Assembly (NCBI GenBank): GCA_937960625.1
Contig: CALGPD010000202.1
Span: 1 to 9,744, forward strand
DNA from: an uncultured Spirochaetia bacterium
GTDB taxonomy: Bacteria > Spirochaetota > CALGPD01
Direction of reading: 5' to 3'
DNA length: 9,744 bases
Under the pieces are notes generated by a model that was given only the letters and a program-made list of their open reading frames with translations, did no database searches and was not told the origin of the DNA. Of this stretch, positions 1-5,671 are shown in pieces; positions within the stretch are counted from its first letter, which is position 1; the number at the start of each line of letters is the position of its first letter. A program made the position numbers and the translations under genes.

Positions 1-1194
1 GCTGTTTATTTCTACGCGTTTTGCGAAGAATTTTATAAAACGGATTTCCGCCGAATCAAACCCAATGAATTCAATAATTATAAAAACATTATTGAAATTG
101 AGCAATTAATTTTATCGTGTTCCCAGGATAGAGTACATATTGATTACTTATTAAACGCCATTGAGAAAATGGTAATAGAACATGAAGTTTTTAAAAACAA
201 AAAAAATGAAATTATGGATAACGCGAATATGATTATCCGCACGGATGTGTTAAAACCCTCGCTTTCAAATATTTTTTGGGCTTCTACCATGACTGTATAT
301 AAAAAATACCTCAAATTTGAAGAAGTGCTTAAATTATTATCAATAAAACCAATTCCAAGAGATAACTTTCATTGTACGGATGTTATAAAAACTAAAATAG
401 TTGCGTTTATTAATGATTTAAAAACGCGAAAAGAAAAAATAGAAAGAGAGCTTTTATTAATAAGTACTTTAAAACAAACCTTTCTAAAAGGATATGAAAA
501 CAACGAAATAAATTACAGCATATTAAAAAAAGTGTTTTCCATGAATGATAAAAAAGAAAACCAGCAACCGGAAAAAGTTGTTTTTGAAGATTTCCCAAAA
601 GATATGGTTAACTTCATGAACCGTTTAACTTCAAACTTTTACTATATCTTTGACCCTCTTTTTACTGATTCCGTTACAATTGAGGATGATAACGAGCAGA
701 CAAAAGTTGTTAAAGTATTGCCGCAAAACGTACTGACTAACGTTGTACACTATGTTAAATTATACACAGAACGCTTAAACCGGTTTATATTGCGTCATTT
801 AAATACCAAAATATATTATGAAGATTACACAGAATATTTAAGCACGGGTAAAACTCCTTATGAAAATGAGATGGAATTTTTCCGCCTAATATATGAATCA
901 ACTGACTCGTTGTTTGAACTGGGAAAAACTGTAGCATACATGATGCAGGACTCAAACAGCAATAAAATTATGGATAAAGCGCAAAACGTTATTCCATATA
1001 AAGAAAAAATTATCACAGGTATACCCGGTTTTGAAGGTAAGAGTGTTCAAAATTACCTAAACTGCCTTATTGATTTTTGCTTTAAATATGCCCACTTTTT
1101 CAGCAATTCCAAACAGCGCATTTTATTAGATAGTGAAGTGCGGCTGCATAATGAAATAACCGGTATTAAAGAAACACTAGAACGTATTGGATGA
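1..1194 (+). CDS. Hypothetical helical protein, 5' end outside the window (partial)
   Basis: The frame is open from base 1 to the TGA at 1192-1194, giving 397 visible residues, so the true start lies upstream. The ATG at 169 has no good Shine-Dalgarno site, and the 56 residues before it look like ordinary protein, so I do not take it as the start. The product is rich in Lys, Asn, Tyr and Phe and appears mostly helical. A charged Lys/Glu/Gln linker (nt about 541-580) divides an N-terminal part from a C-terminal part containing several aromatic, probably helical stretches (nt about 600-1180). There is no visible membrane segment, cysteine cluster or nucleotide-binding motif. I do not recognise the family. 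The M20 peptidase gene follows after 4 nt, so the two are probably co-transcribed, but this gives no clear hint of function. Coding status is well supported; function is unknown. Confidence 0.85.
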   Translation, partial: AVYFYAFCEEFYKTDFRRIKPNEFNNYKNIIEIEQLILSCSQDRVHIDYLLNAIEKMVIEHEVFKNKKNEIMDNANMIIRTDVLKPSLSNIFWASTMTVYKKYLKFEEVLKLLSIKPIPRDNFHCTDVIKTKIVAFINDLKTRKEKIERELLLISTLKQTFLKGYENNEINYSILKKVFSMNDKKENQQPEKVVFEDFPKDMVNFMNRLTSNFYYIFDPLFTDSVTIEDDNEQTKVVKVLPQNVLTNVVHYVKLYTERLNRFILRHLNTKIYYEDYTEYLSTGKTPYENEMEFFRLIYESTDSLFELGKTVAYMMQDSNSNKIMDKAQNVIPYKEKIITGIPGFEGKSVQNYLNCLIDFCFKYAHFFSNSKQRILLDSEVRLHNEITGIKETLERIG

Positions 1195-1198
1195 AAAC

Positions 1199-2293
1199 AT
1201 GATTAACCGACAAGAACTTATTAATGATTTTTGCGAAATGGTAAAAATAGATTCACCTTCTTTTCAAGAAAAAAAAATGATTGAATACTGCAAAAACTTT
1301 TTAACTAAACAAGGTTTTGAAATAAAAATTATTCCCTTTACTTACAACGGAAAAACCACATCAAATATTTATGCTTATAAAAAAGGGACACTGGACGGCG
1401 GCATTATTCTCGGCGCGCATATGGACGTTGTAAAACCCAACATAGGGATTAATCCTCAGGTTAAAAACGGTGTTATTAAAAGCGACGGTACAACTGTATT
1501 GGGTGGTGATGATAAAATCGCTGTTGCTGCAATATTTAATGCAATTAAATATATAGAAAAAACCAATTTAGAACACCGGGATATTGAACTTGCAATTACG
1601 TCAGCCGAAGAAATGGGCGTTGTAGGAGCAAGGTTTTTTTCTTCCAAAGACTTTAAAAATAAACAAGGCGTTATTTTTGATGCCGGGGGCAAATACGGAG
1701 GCATTGTAACCGGAGCTCCCAGCCATGATGTATATGAAATAACAATTAAAGGTATAAGTTCTCATGCAGGCATATCTCCGGAAAAAGGTGACAACGCAAT
1801 ATTAAAGTCAGCCAAAGTGCTGCAAAAACTTCCTAGTGGAAGGTTAAATGAAAACACGGTGGCTAATGTAGGCGTTATTAAAGGGGGAAAAGCAACGAAT
1901 ATTGTTCCTGATGAAGTCGTTATTAATGGCGAAGTGCGGAGTTTCATTACATCCGAAGTTGATAAAAAAATAAATGAGATTAAAAATATATTATCAGAAA
2001 CGTTAAAACCGGAAGATTATTCTTTTTCAGTTGAACGGGAATATGAATGTTATGAATTTCCGGAAGATAACGAGTTAGTTCAAACCGTTGCTCAAAATAT
2101 CAGCAAAACAGGAATAACACCGTATTATTTTAAAACCGGGGGCGGCAGTGATGCCAACGCGTTTAACAAAAACGGTCTGGAGATTGTTAATGTTTCCTGC
2201 GGAATGATGCAGCCGCATTCATTGGATGAATACGTTGAAATTGAAGACATGGTAAAAGTAACCGAACTTTGCGTTTACCTCTGCACAGAATAG
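1199..2293 (+). CDS. M20 family metallopeptidase, peptidase T-like (YqjE-type)
   Basis: This is a probable cytoplasmic zinc aminopeptidase or di/tripeptidase of 364 residues, close to the usual length for the PepT-like branch of M20. All expected dinuclear metal-site residues are visible: H74 and D76 in GAHMDVV, the bridging D104 in LGGDDK, the catalytic/metal pair E137-E138 in SAEEMG, D161 in IFDAGG, and H340 in QPHSLDEY. H189 in ISSHAG lies in the inserted dimerisation domain (about residues 172-284), and the GGGSDAN segment at 314-320 is a further family hallmark. I chose ATG 1199 because a GGATGA Shine-Dalgarno-like site sits 5 nt upstream and the start (MINRQELINDF) matches how such proteins usually begin. 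A TTG at 1187 would add four residues and overlap the preceding gene, but has no clear Shine-Dalgarno site. No signal peptide is seen. The exact substrate cannot be read from sequence. Confidence 0.93.
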   Translation: MINRQELINDFCEMVKIDSPSFQEKKMIEYCKNFLTKQGFEIKIIPFTYNGKTTSNIYAYKKGTLDGGIILGAHMDVVKPNIGINPQVKNGVIKSDGTTVLGGDDKIAVAAIFNAIKYIEKTNLEHRDIELAITSAEEMGVVGARFFSSKDFKNKQGVIFDAGGKYGGIVTGAPSHDVYEITIKGISSHAGISPEKGDNAILKSAKVLQKLPSGRLNENTVANVGVIKGGKATNIVPDEVVINGEVRSFITSEVDKKINEIKNILSETLKPEDYSFSVEREYECYEFPEDNELVQTVAQNISKTGITPYYFKTGGGSDANAFNKNGLEIVNVSCGMMQPHSLDEYVEIEDMVKVTELCVYLCTE

Positions 2294-2297
2294 AATC

Positions 2298-3026
2298 TTA
2301 TCCCATAGACTGGTTTTCATTTTCCTGAAAATACGCCTGTTCTACACTCTGCTGGAAATGAGGGAACTCATCCTCTTGCTTTCCTGAATTAGGTTTTTCT
2401 ATTTCAAAAGTTTTAATAATTTTTGCGGAAAGCTCAATTTCAATATTTACGCTTTTTTCCGGTTCAATATCAAATATCCATTTATATTCCGGCAAATCTT
2501 TTTCACCCGGTTTGGGAGTACTGGATTTAAACCTGATATCCTTTGTCTCAGTAAAAACGAACTCAAAACTTTCAACTTTTTCAGTTGAAGTATTTTTAAA
2601 AGTTATCTTTCTTTTTATTTCGAAGTCTTGCTCCCGTGTTTCAATTTCTTTTATTCTGCTGTCCGGAAACTCTGGAGGATGGCGTGTGATTTTCTCCTTG
2701 CCTTTTTCAAGAGAAACGAGCATGTCTTTAACCTCAATATCCAGATCAACTGCTGATTTAGTTGAAAATTTATTTCCTTTTGAACCCGTTGTCTTTGCAT
2801 AAGTTACCGGTAAATCGTTTGCAAAAACTATAATATCGGATTGCGGAATTGCTTCATTCACTCCTGTGAATATATATTCATAAGTCGCGGAATGATTCCC
2901 GGCATCCTGCTGTGCTGAATGAGTATTATATTTTAATGAAAACTTTCTAAGAACTTTATATGAAACACTTTCCTGATTTAAAAATTTTAACCTTACATTA
3001 CTTCTTGAATATAGTGATGCTTTCAT
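2298..3026 (-). CDS. C-terminal half of a split DUF4139 (MuiA-like) protein
   Basis: The 242-residue product is beta-rich, with no signal peptide or membrane segment. Residues 49-100 (TYEYIF, then IPQSDIIVFANDLPV, then GSKGNKF) resemble the part of DUF4139 proteins where the chain produces an exported-looking beta sheet and a 'vf.dg' segment. Residues 136-205 (IKRKITFKNTS, FVFTETKDIRF, YKWIFDIEPEKSVNIEIELSAKI) resemble the C-terminal DUF4139 beta-sandwich with its Asn-containing strand and W-x-x-x-I/L-x-P ending. The tail from about 206 is acidic and Gln-rich. The gene begins 9 nt after the stop of the upstream gene and in the same frame, behind a strong Shine-Dalgarno site (AAGGGG, 5 nt from ATG). 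The family's biochemical role is unknown. It converges with the M20 gene at a 4-nt gap. The family call is by motif pattern only, so it is moderately sure. Confidence 0.72.
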   Translation of the reverse strand: MKASLYSRSNVRLKFLNQESVSYKVLRKFSLKYNTHSAQQDAGNHSATYEYIFTGVNEAIPQSDIIVFANDLPVTYAKTTGSKGNKFSTKSAVDLDIEVKDMLVSLEKGKEKITRHPPEFPDSRIKEIETREQDFEIKRKITFKNTSTEKVESFEFVFTETKDIRFKSSTPKPGEKDLPEYKWIFDIEPEKSVNIEIELSAKIIKTFEIEKPNSGKQEDEFPHFQQSVEQAYFQENENQSMG

Positions 3027-3038
3027 TTTATCCCCTTA
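3027..3038 (-). promoter_or_regulatory. Stop/Shine-Dalgarno/start junction between the two DUF4139 halves
   Basis: On the minus strand the upstream gene ends with TAA (3038-3036), followed directly by GGGG (3035-3032), a 5-nt spacer and the ATG at 3026. The AAGGGG stretch is a good Shine-Dalgarno site. Stop and start are in the same frame with three codons between them. This favours translational coupling or re-initiation and supports two real gene products over a single broken one. Confidence 0.7.
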
Positions 3039-3737
3039 CTTTATAAACGTTTTCATTTTTCTTAAATTACGGACTAGTTTTGCTTTAGGCATTTCAGTCT
3101 GCATTGCCTGTTCGTTCGCGAATTCGGTTAAAAATCCGTCATAGCCGATTTCACGTTCAAGCTCAAATTCCGCGAATTGTAAATCAACATTTTCAAAATT
3201 AAAATCAGAATTATTCATTACCATTATATACGCTTCAATATCTGCTTTTTTCGTTTGCTCGTTAATCTCGACCTGAATAGTAGGTTTCCATTTAATACGG
3301 GAATCTTCTATAAAATATTTTATTTCCAGAGTGCAGGTGCTTTGCTTTTCAGCGTGAATAATAATTTTCATCCCGCCTTTCATGTCTTCAAACCTTCTGT
3401 AATACGCGGATTCACAAATCTCAATTATATCTTCCCTGTTTGAACTTTTCAAATCCGTAGCAGATTGAATAATTGCATCGCTTGCGGTTTTTTCTCTTTC
3501 GATAAACATATCTGATATGCGTTTATCCGGACGCTTTACATCAATTTGTATAAGGTTTACATCTCCGTTTACATTACCAAGTTCAACTGTAGTAGTATTA
3601 GGGTCAAAACTCGCCGGTATATCAGCAACGTTTAGAATCGTTTTGCCTGAAGGCAGCTCTATTTCCATTGCCCTAAATACAACGCCGCCGCCGCCTGAGA
3701 AAATTATAAACTTTTTACAAGGAGGATTAATGTTCAT
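3036..3737 (-). CDS. N-terminal half of a split DUF4139/DUF4140 (MuiA-like) protein
   Basis: The product has 233 residues. Residues 24-70 (MEIELPSGKTILNVADIPASFDPNTTTVEL and following) look like the N-terminal DUF4140 module, with the typical 'lp.G...l.v.diP..ldp.s..v' pattern. Residues 135-192 (TLEIKYFIEDSRIKWKP, then IEAYIMVMNNSDFNFENVDLQFAEFELE) match the opening of DUF4139, including the W150-K-P hallmark and the Asn-containing strand. Between them, residues 70-130 are only a short charged helical stretch, where typical MuiA-like proteins have a long coiled coil. A Gly-rich GGGG occurs at 15-18. No signal peptide is seen, unlike the exported members of the family. The start has an AAAGGAAA site 6 nt upstream. 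The gene is served by the promoter at 3786-3814 and is followed in frame by the second half. Function is unknown; the assignment rests on pattern resemblance. Confidence 0.72.
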   Translation of the reverse strand: MNINPPCKKFIIFSGGGGVVFRAMEIELPSGKTILNVADIPASFDPNTTTVELGNVNGDVNLIQIDVKRPDKRISDMFIEREKTASDAIIQSATDLKSSNREDIIEICESAYYRRFEDMKGGMKIIIHAEKQSTCTLEIKYFIEDSRIKWKPTIQVEINEQTKKADIEAYIMVMNNSDFNFENVDLQFAEFELEREIGYDGFLTEFANEQAMQTEMPKAKLVRNLRKMKTFIK

Positions 3738-3785
3738 AAATATTTCCTTTGCACTTTTATTTTCCTACTATAAATAACGTATTTC

Positions 3786-3814
3786 ACTCTAAGTTAAATT
3801 TAACAATCTGTCAA
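3786..3814 (-). promoter_or_regulatory. Sigma-70-type promoter with palindrome in its spacer, for the DUF4139 pair
   Basis: Reading the minus strand, a perfect -35 TTGACA (3814-3809) is followed by a 17-nt spacer and a 4/6 -10 TAGAGT (3791-3786). The predicted transcript start near 3779 gives a leader of about 40 nt before the ATG at 3737. The spacer holds the perfect 12-bp palindrome GTTAAATTTAAC (3793-3804). A site there would block RNA polymerase if occupied, so it is a candidate operator; that role is inference. The -35 lies just 14 nt beyond the stop codon of the lipoprotein gene. Confidence 0.6.
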
Positions 3815-3827
3815 CTAATATAATATT

Positions 3828-4214
3828 TTACTTTTTAATAACTACACCGTGTTTATAATAAACCGTTTTTATTAGATTGCCAGACATGTTGTAAAAGGTT
3901 TCAGCGCCGTGTTTCTTTCCGTTAACATAGTTTACTTTTTCACTTACGTTTTGATAGAGATTAAAATAAATACATACCCCGTGCTTAACTCCGTTACGAA
4001 AACTTATTTTTGAAAGTATTCTTCCGCTGCCGCCGCCATAATACGTTATTTCTATACCGTGTTTCTTTCTGTTTAATGTCGGGAATTCTTTATACAGCAG
4101 CCCCTGTTTATAAACCTTTTTAATTATTATCTTGCTTTGCTCTGGTTTACTTTTATGTGAACATGCAAGGCTAAAGACTGCTAAATTTATTATTAATATA
4201 AATGCTCTTTTCAT
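3828..4214 (-). CDS. Small lipoprotein with MORN-variant (YwqK-like) repeats
   Basis: The 128-residue product starts with a lipoprotein-type signal: basic MKR, a hydrophobic core (residues 4-17) and Cys18 in FSLAC. The -3 residue is Ser rather than the common Leu, so the lipobox is slightly atypical. The mature part carries short repeats of the form N-G-K/V-K-H-G followed by aromatic/beta residues, with K-H-G at 51-53, 77-79, 101-103 and 121-123. This is the MORN-variant repeat seen in YwqK-family proteins, which often occur in bacterial cell-envelope proteins and are annotated as 'antitoxin', a role I do not infer here. A TAGGAT site lies 5 nt before ATG 4214. It follows the hydrolase gene on the same strand after a 78-nt gap that holds a palindrome, so it may have its own promoter. 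Confidence 0.82.
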   Translation of the reverse strand: MKRAFILIINLAVFSLACSHKSKPEQSKIIIKKVYKQGLLYKEFPTLNRKKHGIEITYYGGGSGRILSKISFRNGVKHGVCIYFNLYQNVSEKVNYVNGKKHGAETFYNMSGNLIKTVYYKHGVVIKK

Positions 4215-4270
4215 ATAATCCTACGGTTAAGATAACACTAAATATAATTTTAATGTTCTTTAAATTAAAT

Positions 4271-4284
4271 ATTCGTATACGAAT
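4271..4284. promoter_or_regulatory. 14-bp perfect palindrome upstream of the lipoprotein gene
   Basis: ATTCGTATACGAAT is self-complementary over all 14 bases and has no loop, so it is more like a protein-binding site than a terminator hairpin. It lies in the 78-nt gap between the hydrolase stop (4293) and the lipoprotein start (4214). A weak -10-like TATATT (4246-4241, minus strand) sits downstream, which would place the palindrome upstream of the -35. The regulator and its effect are unknown. Confidence 0.45.
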
Positions 4285-4292
4285 TAATAGTA

Positions 4293-5480
4293 TTAATTAG
4301 TTATTATTTCATAAATAATATTGGACATCTTAACCAGTTCAGGCAAATAAAAAGAAATAATATTTTTAAAAGTGAATTTCTTTTTAACAACATCAACGTG
4401 TTCTAAAGCATTAATAAGGGTTAAAGATGCGGGTATTTTATTTTTAATAAGCTTTTCACGGAATAAAAACGATTCAGTAAAAGGAATCAGCGGATCATTG
4501 GATGCATGAAGAAGATAAATTTTCACTCCGGTTAGATTTTTAATATAAAGTTCCGGCGACATTACTTTAAGAGTGTTTCGGAACCTTAAACTCTGTTTTT
4601 TTATCAGTGCTCTAATCTTTTTATGGTCACTCGTTTTTATCATTTCCAGAAGTTTTTTACCTTTATCCGATAACTTTTTCTCAAACTCAGAAATATCATC
4701 ATCAGGATTATATTTTCTAAGTTCAGCAATACGCCTTAAAAGCCTTTTATCACTTTCAGTTTCAACATAATCTATATTTGATAATAGATAATACCACCTG
4801 CCCCATTTAGACGGTTTTGTATAATAGTCATACCCTTTAAATGTGCTGTGGCCGGATAACCCGAATACAAGAACATTTGAAAGGTCATAATACCCGCCTA
4901 GATAAATAATGTATTTCAACTTTGAAGAATATTTTTTATCGGAAAACGCGATTGTAACAGGCCCTCCTGAGTATGAAATCGCAAAAATCCCGGCTCTATC
5001 AGGGTTTACAAATTTTAATTCAAGCATTTTGTTAAAAATAAACCTGACTTTGTCTACGGTGGACATCTTAATTTTCACCTGCTTTAACAATTCAAAATTG
5101 GGCATAAAAACTACACAACCCGTTTTCGCTAAAGTCTTTGCAAATGCCACCAGACGCCAGTCATCAAAACCTCTAGGAGCAAGGCCGTGAGTAACTAAAA
5201 CAACGGGACATTTATCTTTACCAACGGGTTTAAATATCTTGACAGGAAACTTTTCGTTTTTATAATTATACGTTTTATATATCTGCTTAACTTTGACAAA
5301 TTTATCAATATATGAAAATTTTTTGCCGTCCATTACGTTTAAAGTAACGAGTATTGACCTAAAATAGCTCTTTACTTTGCAAAAACTATTTATTATAAAA
5401 ATTGTAAGTATGAAGATAAAAACGTATTTGCGTAATTTTTTATAAATTCCGTTCATCAGCACATTGTAATTTTTAATCAT
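4293..5480 (-). CDS. Membrane-anchored alpha/beta hydrolase with large lid insertion
   Basis: The product has 395 residues. A single hydrophobic segment at about 18-33, preceded by basic residues, suggests an N-terminal signal anchor holding the enzyme in the inner membrane with the catalytic domain outside. The alpha/beta-hydrolase core is complete: oxyanion-region H98-G99 in LVTHGLAP, nucleophile S171 in ISYSGG (the first Gly of the usual G-x-S-x-G is Ser169), acid D329 in LLHASNDPLIPF, and H361 in ALEHVDV. Residues about 205-315 are a charged insertion rich in Lys, Asp and Leu, a probable lid. The substrate is unknown; an esterase or dienelactone-hydrolase-like activity is only a guess. 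Start choice is uncertain: ATG 5480 has no Shine-Dalgarno site, and Met9 (ATG 5456), which also lacks one, would leave the anchor intact. The gene may head a minus-strand unit with the lipoprotein gene. Confidence 0.88.
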   Translation of the reverse strand: MIKNYNVLMNGIYKKLRKYVFIFILTIFIINSFCKVKSYFRSILVTLNVMDGKKFSYIDKFVKVKQIYKTYNYKNEKFPVKIFKPVGKDKCPVVLVTHGLAPRGFDDWRLVAFAKTLAKTGCVVFMPNFELLKQVKIKMSTVDKVRFIFNKMLELKFVNPDRAGIFAISYSGGPVTIAFSDKKYSSKLKYIIYLGGYYDLSNVLVFGLSGHSTFKGYDYYTKPSKWGRWYYLLSNIDYVETESDKRLLRRIAELRKYNPDDDISEFEKKLSDKGKKLLEMIKTSDHKKIRALIKKQSLRFRNTLKVMSPELYIKNLTGVKIYLLHASNDPLIPFTESFLFREKLIKNKIPASLTLINALEHVDVVKKKFTFKNIISFYLPELVKMSNIIYEIITN

Positions 5481-5500
5481 GAAAAAATCAATAAAAAAAT

Positions 5501-5530
5501 ACTATAACAATTTTGTTGATTAAATTTAAA
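5501..5530 (-). promoter_or_regulatory. Candidate promoter for the hydrolase gene
   Basis: On the minus strand an extended -10, TGTTATAGT (core TATAGT at 5506-5501), is preceded at 18 nt by TTTAAA (5530-5525), a 4/6 match to the -35 consensus. The predicted leader is short (about 13 nt to ATG 5480, about 38 nt to the internal Met at 5456), which slightly favours the later start. The region is very AT-rich, so chance matches are easy. Confidence 0.4.
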
Positions 5531-5552
5531 GAAATGTTTTTAATTTAAGTTA

Positions 5553-5588
5553 TTTATTGTAAATTTCTACTGTTAAATTTACAATAAA
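5553..5588. repeat. Perfect 14-bp inverted repeat in the divergent intergenic region
   Basis: The left arm TTTATTGTAAATTT (5553-5566) and right arm AAATTTACAATAAA (5575-5588) are exactly complementary around an 8-nt loop (ctactgtt). It sits between two genes that face away from each other, roughly 90 nt upstream of both starts, so it has no gene to terminate. A shared operator controlling both promoters is the simplest reading, but this is inference. The AT-rich setting makes some symmetry likely by chance, though 14 perfect pairs is long. Confidence 0.55.
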
Positions 5589-5620
5589 AACAACGGGTTA
5601 ATTCGTTTTTAAATTAATAA

Positions 5621-5633
5621 TACGGTATACGGT
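5621..5633 (+). promoter_or_regulatory. TACGGT direct repeat upstream of the metacaspase-like gene
   Basis: TACGGT occurs at 5621-5626 and again at 5628-5633, a 7-bp period, about 40 nt before the start codon at 5672. It lies where promoter or activator sites for this gene would be expected. I could not find a convincing -35/-10 pair in the region, so this is only a weak regulatory candidate. Confidence 0.2.
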
Positions 5634-5671
5634 GTTATTTAATTTTAGAACAATACGTTAAAGAGGTAACT

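Noticed and set aside
169..171. ATG 169 as the start of the first gene
   Set aside because: The frame is open from base 1, upstream residues look like real protein and no good Shine-Dalgarno site precedes it.
2512..2802. Open + strand frame opposite the DUF4139 gene
   Set aside because: It is a shadow of the minus-strand gene, with no Shine-Dalgarno site and Ser/Phe-rich translation typical of antisense frames.
3719..3777. A + strand AAGGAGG followed by ATG (3730) and a 15-codon hydrophobic ORF
   Set aside because: It lies opposite the start of the DUF4139 gene, the Shine-Dalgarno-like bases are the complement of its Asn-Pro-Pro codons, spacing is short (4 nt), and no + strand promoter is seen.
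3828..4214. Calling the MORN-variant lipoprotein a toxin-antitoxin component
   Set aside because: The YwqK 'antitoxin' label is database convention; there is no toxin-like partner next to it and it carries a lipoprotein signal.
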